Assembly (NCBI GenBank): GCA_964035015.1
Contig: OZ035997.1
Location: 19,449,563 to 19,513,562 of the forward strand
Origin: Corallium rubrum
Lineage: Eukaryota > Cnidaria > Anthozoa > Scleralcyonacea > Coralliidae
Direction of reading: 5' to 3'
DNA: 64,000 bases
Position numbers and translations under genes: made by a program. Of this stretch, positions 33,201-42,504 are shown piece after piece. The notes beneath the pieces were generated by a model. The model did no database searches. It saw only the letters and a list, made by a program, of their open reading frames with translations, and was not told the DNA's origin. Positions within the stretch are counted from its first letter, which is position 1; the number at the start of each line of letters is the position of its first letter.

Positions 33201-36200
33201 TCCCCTCCCTCCCAATTTCAAAAAGGCCCTGGGAACGAGGATGTTCTCCGATATCTAGACCAAATTAGTAAGGCATAATTTGCATACGCAATTTACAGGG
33301 GAAATATTACCCAATTTGCACGTGGCAATATATACATGAATTAGTATATTAAAAGAACAAATAAATCAAAATAACAGTAATAGCTGAAAAACCTGTGGCC
33401 CTCCATAAATTAGAATTAAAACATAATATATACAAATATGTAATGTTAGATTTTTCGAAGTATGAAGATAACTATTAATATACTGACATACTGTACATAC
33501 AATTTACTAATCAAAATAGTCGATACTATTATGTCATTTAAGAAAGTAGTTTCTGAGAGCAAACTTAAATGTATTAGCACTTTAGTGAAGCCTGACGACG
33601 AGTCTTTAAGGTTTATTCTGGCTAACGCCAGTCGATTTTATTCAGCACGGGGAGCTAGAGGTCAAGACCTCAAAGTGTTAACAGTGGACGTTATTCTATA
33701 TATTTGATCACTCTTTTTCATTAAAATCTTTAAGCAAGTTTACTATAAGAAAAGAAAGAAACACAACTGCATGGAATTCAATAGTACTTGCAACTATATG
33801 TCTATACCGTATAGTTAAAGCACTATGTGCATGTTGCATGATGTTCGCAGTACAGCTAGCACATGTCAGGGCTTGTCAGAGCTTGTACTTTTACCATTCT
33901 TATCGAGGAATTTGTGTTCTGCCGCTAGCACTAGCACATCCCGCCTCATAGACCTCATGAACTATTGATTCATAAAGAACTGTAACCTTTCTCGTCATAG
34001 GTGAAAAATGCCAGGAAAATAAACACTTCAGAAACTTGCTCAAGGTATCAGAAGCAGCGCATCGGAAAGGAGACATGTCAGAAGTATGTCGTTTTATTGT
34101 TGAAGATTTAGCCGATGATCTTCGCTATAGCCATCATTTGACGTCAGAAAACCCAGATCATAGTGAACTGCTTGATATTGGTCTCATTGCTGGTGACGAG
34201 AGTACGTATGAAACGTTTTCAGAACTTTTCCTTCCCGTTATTGAACTAAGACATCAAAAATTTCGACGAAGTGATCTCCATGTCTCTCAGTTAGATTCTA
34301 GTAAGGTTTTACATGGGAAATTGGACAGTAAATACGTTGTGTCGTGCAGAGTAAGAGCGTCAAGATCAATCAAAGGCTATAATTTTATACCAGCGCTTAC
34401 TAGGGCTGGCATGAGGGAAGTAGAGCAGTTAATTCACGCATGCCTGGAAAACATGAAAGGTAAAAATTTATATTACTATTTATACATAAAGTTATCTAAA
34501 TAAAAAATATTAAAAAACTGTTATATTACGATAAGAATTTAACAGGCATTGGCAAACGGCAAACCACTGATTTAAATTACTTTACCTGCAGAAAAATCAC
34601 GAAGAAAATCATAAAAAAAATCACTAAGAAAATGAAAAAATCACGAAAAAAGATCGCATGATTTTTTAATAAGATATCCTAGTGACAGACTAACAATCAA
34701 ACAATCAAACAATCAAGCAATCAAACAATCAAACAATCAAACAATCAAACAATCAAACAATCAAACAATCAAACAATCAAACAATCAAACAATCAAACAA
34801 TCAAACAATCAAACAATCAAACAATCAAACAATCAAACAATCAAACAATCAAACAATCAAACAATCAAACAATCAAACAATCAAACAATCAAACAATCAA
34901 AGAAACAAACAATCAAACAAACAAACAAACAAACAAACAAACAAACGAACGAACGAACGAACGAACGAACGAACGAACGAACGAACGAACGAACGAACGA
35001 ACGAACGAACGAACGAACGAACGAACGAACGAACGAACGAACGAACGAACGAACGAACGAACGAACGAACGAACGAACGAACGAACGAACGAACGAACGA
35101 ACGAACGAACGAACGAACAAACAAACAAACAAACAAACAAACAAACAAATGAACGAACACAAACACTAACATGCAACATAATTTAGGCTGAAGATGTATG
35201 AATCTCTATATATCACTAATAAAACTTTAGGCAACATCAATTTATTTTTTTTTAGAATTATTTTTTTTATTTTTTTTTTATTTTTTTTTTTATATATATA
35301 TCAAATACTATTTGGATACATCCAACCTGACTTAATGGACTTTTTTTTTTCTAGGTGATCTATGTGGCCAATACCATCAAATATATGGAATGCAAGATGC
35401 TAAACGAGACAAACTTGCTCGCGAACGACTTCTTTTTGTGAGACCAATCTCTCCACTGGATCATGATTGGCCAGATGCTCGTGCAATATTTTACAATAAG
35501 TCTAAAACATTTGTGGTTTGGGTGAATGAAGAAGACCATGTTCGTATTATCTCAATCCAGAAAGGTGGTAATATGAACGACACTTTTGACCGCTTTTGTA
35601 GAGGAGTTCAAGAAATTGAAGCTGAGCTGGAGAATGTTAATAAAAGATTTATGTGGAATAATCATTTGGGATATCTTTCAACTTGTCCAAGTAATATTGG
35701 TACTGCAATGAAGGCTAGTGTTCAGATAAGGCTACCCAGACTTTCAAAGGTACGGCCACGATGTACTGAATAAAATATTGGAGACTGGAGAGTGTAAAAA
35801 AGTAGAGTGCTGCGTAGGCAGTGTCTTTTAGATATCATAGAGCAAAGTGAAAAGATGCTAAACTGACGAGAATAGTTTTAATAACGAAATACTGACGTTT
35901 CGAGCAAAGCCCTTCATCAGAGTAAAATGTGAGGGAAGGCAGTGTCTTAGATAGAGCAAAGTGAAAAGATGCTAAACTGACGAGAATAGTTTTAATAACG
36001 AAATACTGACGTTTCGAGCAAAGCCCTTCATCAGAGTAAAATGTGAGGGAAGGCAGTGTCTTAGATAGAGCAAAGTGAAAAGTAGCCTGGTACCCTGTCC
36101 CAATTTCAAAAGAAATAAGGGCCAGGTAACCATGGATTACAATCTCGCGTCATTCAGGGGTAAATCCACTTGTACATCTGCGCATGCCTTGAATGCGAAA

Positions 36201-37856
36201 GTTTCAACCAATAGGGAAGCAGAAATCTTTAGTGGTTATACCTGGCCCATATTCTTTGATTGGGCCAGGGTTCCAGGCTAAGTGAAAAGGTGCTAAACTG
36301 CCGTGAATAGTAAATTTATAGAATTAATAACGAAATACTGACGTTTCTAGCCGAGCCCTTCGTCAGAGTAAAATGTTAGGGATTTTCTAGGCCACCCAAT
36401 AGAAACCCTAACCCTATTACAAGTAAAGCGAGTTTACTGCCTTTTAAAAATTTCTGGTAAAAAGATAATGAAACAAAGTAAAGAATGGTCAAATCACAAG
36501 TTATCTATTTTACTAGTCATAAATCACGCGCTAAACTCGGCATTAGCAGAAAAACGTTGCAAGCTGTTTTAAATAACTCGTGGCTTATTAAATATTGTTG
36601 TTTTACCATTTCTCTTCCTCAAAACCCAGCTGTCACTCATATTAAAAAGTAATAGTGCTGATTCTTGTTTTTTCTTTAATATAGGATGCACGCTTCGAAC
36701 CAATTTTGTTTACTTTACAACTCAGAAAAAGACGAGTTGGTAAATAGATATAAATTCTACAAAAAATATATTAATATAATGAAGATTATTTAAATAATGT
36801 TATTTTAAAAGCAATAACCCAGTATTGCTTCTTTAATCTATTTTAGGAAGTCATTTTGACAGCGAAATATTTGATGTCTGGAATAATGAACGACTTGGTC
36901 TAACTGAGGTATTAATTAATAATCGGAAGAATATTTTAATCAAAATTATAATCGTGATCATACGGTATGCACTTCAAAAACAAATATATCTGATGTTCCA
37001 AATACCGCATTACCATTACCGTTCCAGTCACTGTTAGTGTCACTATCGCTGTCCCTATCATGCAGTGTCAGTGTCAGTGTCAGTGTCAGTGTCAGTGTCA
37101 GTGTCAGTGTCAGTGTCAGTGTCAGTGTCAGTGTCAGTGTCAGTGTCAGTGTCAGTGTCAGTGTCAGTGTCAGTGTCAGTGTCAGTGTCAGTGTCAGTGT
37201 CAGTGTCAGTGTCACCGTGCTCCTGTGTCACTGTCACCGTGCTCCTGTGTCAGTTTCACCGTGCTCCTGTGCCTGTCACAGTCACTGTCACTGTCTTTGC
37301 CATTGTCACTGTCACTATCCATGTCACTGTTTTTGTCAATGTCAATGTCACTGTCGCTGTTCCTGTTACTGTTTCTGGCACTGTTGCTGTTACTGTCATT
37401 GTCTCTGTCACTGTATTGACTGTAACTTTCTTTGTTATTGTCATTGTCGCTCTCACCGTTTTTGTCACAGTCCTTGTTACTGTTTTTGTCAGTCTTTGTC
37501 ACTGACATATGCCACTGTCATGATGGTCATGATCACGGTCAATGCTAATATTTTTTTTTCTGTAGCTGAATGTTGTTGTCATTGTTGCATTAACATATTA
37601 CGTCTCTATACTTGCACATTTCTATGCCACAGAGTGCTATAATGTGAATGTGACTGTCAATTGTAGTGCTAGTGCTACAGCTATACTGCAAATCAAACAT
37701 CTATTTTTTTCCTTTCACTAGGTACAGCTTGTTCAAACTGTCATCGATGGTGTCAACCGTTTAATAGAAATCGAAAAAGCTTTAGAGCTTGGAAAAAATA
37801 TTGAGATCTTACTACCATATCGACAATCACATTTTGATCCAAATGTCTACAGCTAA
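27286..37856 (+). CDS. Divergent mitochondrial-type phosphagen (creatine) kinase, 6 exons
   Basis: Exons: 27286-27550, 34001-34459, 35355-35749, 36685-36739, 36847-36908, 37722-37856; phases agree and give 456 residues. The N-terminus (residues 1-38: Ser/Arg/Leu-rich, hydrophobic 20-32, then HRRKR) looks like a mitochondrial presequence or anchor. Family landmarks: LNFPDL at 48-53, GDES at 153-156, SCRVRASRS at 203-211, VNEEDHVR at 298-305, active-site CPSN with Cys352, and a CK-like C-terminal domain. The family moves phosphate between ATP and a guanidino substrate, in the mitochondrial intermembrane space for such isoforms. Odd points: about 48 extra residues (about 90-137) before the first substrate loop, His191 and His296 equivalents replaced by Arg266 and Gln365, Arg292 equivalent replaced by Lys361, and the flexible GTGG.DTA loop shortened at 390-395. 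It may have a changed substrate or be inactive. Intron 1 hosts a LINE. The start is fixed by the exon 1 frame. Confidence 0.9.
27713..30280 (-). CDS. LINE polyprotein, C-terminal part: reverse transcriptase
   Basis: 855 codons are open, but the first about 25 residues are out-of-frame read-through. True sequence starts near NPYPTRLNNILDLIL (31-45), the end of the endonuclease with SDHNLL. RT motifs lie at about 365-620: IPIPKGG, NYRPISLLP, LDFAKAFDRVDH (catalytic Asp), SGVPQGSILGPLLF and ALFADD (540-545). A thumb/C-terminal region with VQRRATRF follows. No internal stop is seen in this long frame, so the copy is young apart from the upstream frameshift. It encodes target-primed reverse transcription machinery. 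Confidence 0.92.
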   Translation of the reverse strand: MELGCYLQPDCFSQLCRISGSNIRFFLEQVNPYPTRLNNILDLILTNIPESVTDMSCISPKSMDVFSDHNLLFFEFNVFVKLSSCDTRTVLDYRSADWESLFKTLSSIDLSPSIVSDEIDSNNPDKFSLNFNLNSNPGDIDKDWQRWCDRFMDAVHRHIPTKVMKKRKSPPWLDNEIRHLLNKKETARRKAKKSSRINLWENFRDLRRSCKSLLSRKRKEFFQSLPSLMKSNTKRFWSLFKSVSNTSSVPSKMTWKRDEGTITAENPQDVANLLNNFFYSMFNPPLSQEDYNDHPVSTTASCDCISDIYISPDDVRRILLSLDDNKATGPDRIPAKLLRCCAPYISSSLSDVFNKSLSTGRVPAEWKVSNIIPIPKGGQKNEVSNYRPISLLPIVSKVFERCIYDQLINHVSCQLYNLQFGFLRGKSTTSQLLQVLHEIGESLDKRVQTDILYLDFAKAFDRVDHQLLLKKLRNFGVCGNLFNWLQNYLTDRFQKVTVLGKTLRPIPVLSGVPQGSILGPLLFLMYVNDLPEKTTASSVALFADDTKCYRTIGTTEDAKHLQCDLDGINQWCRMWRMNLNQSKCGVLTVTRNLNPVQSCYHLTNDDLTNTSVICKRAVQKDLGVLITPDLKWNHQVSAVCAKANRMLGFVRRSSIDMHDPRVRCTLYKTLVRSHFAYSSQVWSPQSVSSILDIEKVQRRATRFILSLPFRSDTCYKERLLMTGLLPLCYWHEYLDLVYFFKAMKRNDQYITIKSSNRVTRRDSNNSIAINVPRVNTLTYQNSFYNRTPRIFNSLPSHTREADVSIGQFKSYLLNYYRTMTEQIYDIDVPQTFKTVCIKCHSCRPLPSLVDKMCCK
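30169..31104 (-). CDS. LINE polyprotein, N-terminal part: 2A-like motif and AP endonuclease
   Basis: 311 codons. Residues 16-27 are hydrophobic. A 2A-like sequence, GDIATNPGP, sits at 103-111, preceded by a hydrophobic Leu-rich stretch, as in other non-LTR elements. From about 117 an apurinic-endonuclease fold begins (FNAQSLRS, then VTETWL with catalytic Glu, RGGGVLLA, ITGDFNFPE). The frame runs off at LNKLTRIRRD because of the frameshift near 30203-30208. The normal protein would continue in the frame of 27713-30280. The 2A motif has Ala where Glu is usual. Confidence 0.85.
   Translation of the reverse strand: MNLKTRQNTFNAAAGWLFFLILTFWLSIRSKPEIIHLNTKTIPQNISISSQLSTLPDRLCFLWTSTRDNMLRKSTFAINLRYGLQFQIKKKSLHVVLLILLAGDIATNPGPLSKGQRFLSFNAQSLRSVNKREDGTFTSNLRSFQDLVYAENLDVISVTETWLNDSVNNDEILPSDYNIIRKDRPSNKRGGGVLLALRKGIEYNRVTSGIWSDRLEIVAVELETRGPKKCLLCVCYRPPNCDLVEWLSLFESFLQVAENYEKIIITGDFNFPELNWNSDATSSQTVSASSVEFRDLIYDFFLNKLTRIRRD
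31481..32045. other. Kinase intron 1, unassigned stretch
   Basis: AT-rich sequence without recognisable exon or terminal repeats. Confidence 0.4.
32259..32545. mobile_element. Foldback MITE with CTTGTCGTAAGAATCG ends
   Basis: Arms CTTGTCGTAAGAATCGTAAG and the complement ending in CTTACGACAAG, with GGGGATTTTTCCTGTCCC in each. Inside, CGTCTGGGATTGTTACGACA-type segments repeat in both directions. There is no ORF. Confidence 0.85.
32678..32724. repeat. Perfect hairpin
   Basis: CATGGCCTAAACAATAGTGT followed almost at once by its complement ACACTATTGTTTAGGCCATG. Confidence 0.9.
32801..33046. mobile_element. Inner foldback of the nested stack
   Basis: CCATAGAGATCATATAAATA and CTAGAGGGGGCAT are inverted as ATGCCCCCTCTAG and TATTTATATGATCTCTATGG. 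The centre carries GGTAACCACATGGCAGCCGC-type sequence, also semi-palindromic. Confidence 0.88.
33103..34000. other. Kinase intron 1, 3' part
   Basis: Apart from the end of the outer foldback shell, no repeat or exon is recognised. The short ORF at 33462-33707 has no family signature. Confidence 0.4.
34692..35158. repeat. Compound microsatellite (CAATCAAA)n-(AAAC)n-(GAAC)n-(AAAC)n
   Basis: An octamer array (34692-34910) passes into AAAC (34911-34946), then 43 or so GAAC units (34947-35118), then AAAC again to 35150. It sits in kinase intron 2. The antisense FVRSFVRS-type open frames are artefacts of the 4-bp unit (12-bp codon period). Confidence 0.95.
35891..35923 (-). ncRNA. Hammerhead ribozyme motif, array unit 1
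   Basis: Minus strand: ACT-CTGATGA, stem II around AGGGCTTTGCTC, GAAAC-GTC-AGT. The GUC cleavage triplet and the 3-bp stem I (ACT/AGT) are intact. Confidence 0.8.
36005..36037 (-). ncRNA. Hammerhead ribozyme motif, array unit 2
   Basis: Identical to unit 1 and exactly 114 bp away, so two motifs could pair through their self-complementary ACGU stem III segments on one transcript. Confidence 0.8.
36083..36280. mobile_element. TAGCCTGG MITE inserted in the 114-bp array
   Basis: Ends TAGCCTGGTACCCTG and TTCCAGGCTA, flanked by a perfect 9-bp duplication AGTGAAAAG (36074-36082 and 36281-36289). Because the host array is repetitive, the pre-insertion site is known from neighbouring units, which contain AGTGAAAAG only once. 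The body matches 6380-6557. Confidence 0.93.
36337..36369 (-). ncRNA. Hammerhead ribozyme motif, array unit 3 (CTGACGA variant)
   Basis: Minus strand ACT-CTGACGA, AGGGCTCGGCTA, GAAAC-GTC-AGT. Stem II is weakened by a C-to-T type change (GGCTA), so activity is doubtful. Confidence 0.65.
37062..37214. repeat. (CAGTGT)n hexamer array in kinase intron 5
   Basis: About 25 perfect hexamers, followed to about 37510 by degenerate CTGTCACTGTC repeats. Poly (SV), (QC) and (TL) open frames here are artefacts. Confidence 0.97.
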
Positions 37857-38533
37857 ATTCTGGCTGCAGACCAAGCGGGATATTTGCAGTGGATTGTCTG
37901 TTACCATTCATGTATGACGACATTTTTGCGTGGTTATAATTGCAGTAGTTTAAAATTATATAGCGCACTAACCGAATGAATAAGGTGAAATTAATTATAT
38001 TACTAAAATCACGTAAAGAATTATATTGTTGCAAAACCCGAGTATAGCACTGAATTAAGTTTCTTCTACGCACATGAAAGTCCAAAAAGCTAATTGATTG
38101 ATTGATTGAGTCAAAGAAACATTGAGTCAAAGTAGCGGAGATAGGGAGCCTGGGGGAGAGATGAACCAGCTTGCAAGCTATTCTCAAGATCATACTTACT
38201 ATTTATTGGACAGAAATTGGCAATGACTAATCTACAAAATTTGGTGTAGTAGTAAAAACGGTATTACTTTAAAAAAATTCAATTTCTCTGTATGCTCTAA
38301 AAATATATTTGCTACCATCAAAATAATTTATGCCTCTTCTGCCCCAAATACAAATAAAATTGTTTAAGATCTCCCCTTTTTAAATTTTTGTGAAGAGTTA
38401 GACCTACCTAATATAGTTAATATGAATGAGTTTTGTTAATATGAATCACGGTTTGTTGTCCGAACAGTTGACCTTGGATTTTACTGGGACTATTATACGT
38501 CATATACTCTAATAATTGTACATTATACCAATA
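37857..38533. other. 3' flank of the kinase gene
   Basis: Probable 3' UTR and intergenic sequence. An AATAAA occurs at about 38354, but whether it is the functional poly(A) signal cannot be judged. There is no coding signal. Confidence 0.35.
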
Positions 38534-39016
38534 TTCAGGCCTGACGAGAGGGGGGGGGTCAGCCTGGTCGTTGACCAGGGGCCCGGCGCCAAAGGGGGTC
38601 CATTTTTAAGGAAACAAAAGAATATATTATACATTATCTTTACCTTCAAAGTGTGAAACAATAAAATCGATTTTATAATAGACAATTGAAGTTTTAGTAT
38701 TAATCGTTACATTGCATTGTGTCTCTCGCTAATGATTTTACCACTGCTATAGGGGCCCTCTATGGCTTTATCGCTGGCATTGGGCCCCTTTATGGCTTTA
38801 TCACTGCTATGGGGGATATGGGGGCCCTTTATGCCTTTATGACCGGCACCACTATAGTACTATCCATCGCCGCACTGGGATTATTTGATTCTCTATTATT
38901 AACGTACAGAGGGACTTGACTGGGATTCAATTTCGAACCCACAATTACCTTGGGGAGGGGGCCCGTAAATATTTTTTGACCAGGGGCCCAAAATTTCTCT
39001 CGGCGGCCCTGCCAAT
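38534..39016. mobile_element. MITE with CAGGCCTGACGAGAG / CTCTCGGCGGCCCTG ends
   Basis: Near-inverted termini CAGGCCTGACGAGAG and TTTCTCTCGGCGGCCCTGCC, with GACCAGGGGCCC in both halves. Internal CTATGGCTTTATC-type imperfect repeats generate the open frame at 38719-38919, which is not a gene. Confidence 0.6.
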
Positions 39017-39276
39017 ATTAACGTACAATTATGTTTTATAATCTCTTAGAACAATGTTTAAAACTTTTAATTTCATAATCATTAGAATAACATTTCATTT
39101 TTTAGAGCGTTCGACACCAGGTTGTTGATCAGTACATTATGTTGTATAACCATGTATTACTCGTGCAGTCTTTAAAATACTGACTATTGATTTTCCTTAT
39201 CTTAATTACCAGTACAATTTATTCAATGCAGGGTAGTCAAAGATGCAGAAGACTATATCTCATTGATTTATAATTA

Positions 39277-40479
39277 TTATTCTATATTCTGACAGTATAA
39301 AGTATTAAAACGAGCCACAAAGCTCAGAATAGGTAGAGCTAGAGTAATAACACCAAATACGGCAACGGTGCATGTTGCTAGGCGACCCAAAGGAGTTAGT
39401 GGTATTTCATCACCATATCCTATCGTGGATATAGTTTGAATGACGAACCAGAAAGTTGACGGAATACTGGTAAAAGGACTGTTTTCTTCTTCGCCTTCGA
39501 TATAATACAACAAGCTTGATGCTAGAATGGTAATTATCACGAGACATACCATAAATAAACCAAGATCTCGTACACTCTCGAGCAGACAATAACCAATCAC
39601 TTTCAAGCGACGAGAATAGCGGGATATTTTAAAAACACGAAAAATTCGCACAATTCTTAAAATATGCAAAGCAGATACGGAAGATACTGCCACTGAACTG
39701 CTATAACCAAGTATAATCATGTATGGAAGGAATGCTAAAAGATCCACCATGTTTAGAGGAGACTTAAAGAAGTTCCATTTGTCTGGGGAGAATCCTAGTC
39801 GCAATATATATTCAAAAGCAAACAGACAGTTCAATATTAGTTCAACAGTATACCAAACGTTTTTGCCTCCATACCACACAACGCCGTGATCTGTAGATTT
39901 GTTGATTTTGTCATATATTTTGGCTTGCCATGTTATGTTTGAATGCAGCAAGTCATCAGGGGTCACATCTGGCACATTTGGTGTCTCTTCGTCTATTTGA
40001 ACTGTCATAATAATTGTGAGTAGTACAGACACAATGATGATTGCTAAAGATATTACAGTTAAGATATTAGCCAACTTTGAAGTGTCTGGATACTCGAGAC
40101 ATTCCCAAACCTGTTTTTGAAACTCGTTATCTGGAAGATGACGTGGTGCATCGAATACGTATCCCTCCTTTCGAAAAAGTCTATCTAATACGTCGTCTCC
40201 GAGTTGAAAAAATTCAACTTCCGCCTTGAATATATCAAATGGCATGTCTGGAGGCTTGCTAAGCCTTCCTTGAGATTGATAATAGTAGAGAATTGCTTCA
40301 AAACTTTGTCTGTTTCTGTTAAAAAAGTACTGATTCGAAGCGCGATCGTAATAATGTTTTCTTTTCTCAGCACATCCAAGTAAGGTATCTGGATATCTTG
40401 CTAATGTTGTCAAACGAGTTTCATAAATTACTCCGCTGATGTTGATGACTACACGACTACCATAAGACTCGCCATCCAT
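39277..40479 (-). CDS. Shaker/Kv1-type voltage-gated K+ channel subunit, intronless (Kv-A)
   Basis: 400 residues in one exon. T1 tetramerisation domain at about 10-105 (INISGVIYETRL, YFFNRNRQSFEAILYYYQS, EVEFFQLGDD). S1 138-160; NIT glycosylation site 181 in the S1-S2 loop; S2 209-228; S3 240-257; S4 270-293 with charges LRIVRIFRVFK; S5 305-327; selectivity filter TIGYGD 352-357; S6 367-389. The T1 signature places it in Kv1. Odd points: the S4 R1 position is His, the filter has Ile for the usual Val, and the S6 hinge PVP is PIL (383-385). The C-terminal tail is only about 10 residues and has no PDZ ligand. It is a plasma-membrane protein likely to co-assemble with other Kv1 subunits. The start Met lies just before T1, as is usual. 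Confidence 0.93.
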   Translation of the reverse strand: MDGESYGSRVVINISGVIYETRLTTLARYPDTLLGCAEKRKHYYDRASNQYFFNRNRQSFEAILYYYQSQGRLSKPPDMPFDIFKAEVEFFQLGDDVLDRLFRKEGYVFDAPRHLPDNEFQKQVWECLEYPDTSKLANILTVISLAIIIVSVLLTIIMTVQIDEETPNVPDVTPDDLLHSNITWQAKIYDKINKSTDHGVVWYGGKNVWYTVELILNCLFAFEYILRLGFSPDKWNFFKSPLNMVDLLAFLPYMIILGYSSSVAVSSVSALHILRIVRIFRVFKISRYSRRLKVIGYCLLESVRDLGLFMVCLVIITILASSLLYYIEGEEENSPFTSIPSTFWFVIQTISTIGYGDEIPLTPLGRLATCTVAVFGVITLALPILSFVARFNTLYCQNIE

Positions 40480-42504
40480 TTCTTTCTAGAGTCAGTTGTT
40501 TTGATAACAATTCCAGTTGGTCGTCTCAATATAGTTCGGTTGATGTCCTTGGGTATCTTTCTCGGTGCTGCTTTTCAAGACCAGTTTATATTTCTTCACT
40601 AATTGATACGAAGAAATACTAACGTTTGGTATACGCTTTTCAAATCCTTGCTTCTCGATCTTAATGATTTTCTACATACGAAACAGCCCGGGCAGCTGAC
40701 TTCTGAACAAAATATATGCACATATACTAATTACAACTGAACATAATTGTTATTGTTATGGTTACTATCAGAAAGAAAATAATTATTTATATTCGATTGA
40801 GCTTTATTCGTACTTAAATCTTTTTTTCCTTCAAAGTTCATGTAAAGTATCTGAGAAATTTTTTTGGTTTGGGACAGGATCTAAAGTTTTGTAAGATATT
40901 GTATTTTTATTTATAGTTGTCTGTGGAAATAAGCTGGAAGATAAACGATTTTTTGCATTAACATAACATGCATTATATATAAACGAACGTATACCTTATC
41001 AAAATAAAATCATATACCGAATATAAATGTAAAAAAAAAAAGAAAAAAGGCAAAGCGAGTTTCTAACAAGAATGACTTTCTTGCATGGGATGTTTTGAAA
41101 GGTGAAGAAAAGTTTCTGGCAAATTTTTGTTCTTGACGAAAGATAGCTTAATTATATTCAGGATTTGCAGCGACACAAACATAAACACCAACTGTCGTGT
41201 TTAATTTTCGTTTTCAACGTTGATGAATGATGAAACATAAATAAGTTCAAGGCGCTTAAACAACATGAAACAAAGTTCAAAACAACGGTTTCAAATATAA
41301 ATATTTGAGCGTCAGACAAAAACAACTAAGAAATATGTTCTATTGTAGTCTGATAAATTTGGTTTTTACTTGACTTTTACTTGACAGGTATAAATTAATA
41401 CCAGTACCTTTTTATTATTGATATTTTTCATGATAATTATTTGGCATAAAAGATAATCTATCGTTGCTATAGTACCTTAATACCAATTGGCGTATTTGCA
41501 TCATATTGAAACATATTAACCAATAGGGGATTGCTTTTCAAAATTACATTTTAAAATCAGCCGACAAGATTTATATCTTGTATATTTATAGTATTATAGG
41601 TTATTTTCTTTTCTAGAATAGTACTTATCAATTGATGTTTTATGTCAATATTTATTGTTTTGATCTGCCAAAAGAGCATCGTAGACATAGTACAAGCTAT
41701 AGTCCCGAATAGAATCGAACTCGTTCGAGCGTGACATAGGATAGTTTTGCTGTAGAATGATTTGCCATTAAACTAACAAACATAAATACTTTCAGTTTGA
41801 GGGGGACTCGCCCTCAAACTAATCAAAACTGGGCACCCGTCGGTTCCGGCACTAATGTGAACACGTTTCAGTGCCCAAAGTGGTGTTGGTGCCCACGCTT
41901 CTTATTCAATATTCTTTGTAATTCGAGAGCCTAAAGACGCAAAATAGCTACAAAAGCCATGCAAAGCTTTCTGTGTGAACGCTTATAATCAGATCCAGGG
42001 CACCGTGGATGTGAACAAGTGGGGATCAGCTCTGACTCGCCTAAGGGGCTTAAGCTTCAGGTGTTTTTATCGGCAACAAAAATCAAACAAGACGGGGAAT
42101 ATTATAGGACATTGTTCAGTCGTCGACAACTAAATTAGAACTACTGATTTGTGACAACTGCAACTGCAAGCTACAAGTGAGGGCTACAAGTTTATTAGGG
42201 CTGAGGGCTACGAGTTTATTAGTGTTTACAAGCTGGGGGCTACAAGTGTATTAGTGTATTTAACACTATTATGTACTACCCTCTTGAAATAAAGTCGCTA
42301 ACTAACTAACTAACTAACTGCGAGTTTCTGATAATTTCATAATTTATACAGAGGTAGTTGGGGTGGTCTAATGAATACAAAGTACGTTTTACTAGCAAGT
42401 CTACATAGCTAAAAACATTTTGTCAAACTCATCCAGTAACAACTGTTTGACGACGTATTAAAGGTAATGGGTTGCTGTGTGCTTTCGAGAGATCAGTGGT
42501 AACC
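40480..42504. other. Intergenic region between the divergent Kv-A and C6orf163-like genes
   Basis: The two genes are transcribed away from each other, so this 2-kb stretch should hold both promoters. I see AT-rich DNA, a short (ACTA)n run at 42298-42318, an inverted GAGGGGGACTCGCCCTC at about 41799, and an AAGATGGC YY1-like site overlapping the start of the downstream gene (about 42518). There is no ORF of note. Confidence 0.5.

Larger units (their letters stand above)
32046..33230. mobile_element. Outer shell of a nested foldback stack
   Basis: AGGGCCTTTTTGAAATTG...GGGAAAAGGCC at 32046-32083 is inverted as GGCCTTTTCCCC..CAATTTCAAAAAGGCCCT at 33194-33230. It encloses all the elements listed at 32259-33102. 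Confidence 0.75.
35841..36372 (-). mobile_element. Penelope-arm tandem array, 114-bp units
   Basis: The unit starting AGCAAAGTGAAAAG(A)TGCTAAACTGAC is repeated at 35841, 35955 and 36069, an exact 114-bp step. The third unit is interrupted by a MITE (36083-36280) and continues at 36281 with a slightly diverged, longer version. Each unit carries one minus-strand hammerhead motif. Such head-to-tail pseudo-LTR arrays are known for Penelope elements. It lies in kinase intron 3. Confidence 0.85.

Noticed and set aside
34692..34910. Regular CAATCAAA array considered as a CRISPR-like repeat
   Set aside because: No spacers; it is a continuous microsatellite in a eukaryotic intron.
34881..35179. Three minus-strand FVRS-repeat ORFs
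   Set aside because: They are translations of the GAAC tetramer array in three frames.
36958..37505. Ser-Val, Gln-Cys and Thr-Leu repeat ORFs
   Set aside because: Artefacts of the CAGTGT hexamer array in kinase intron 5.
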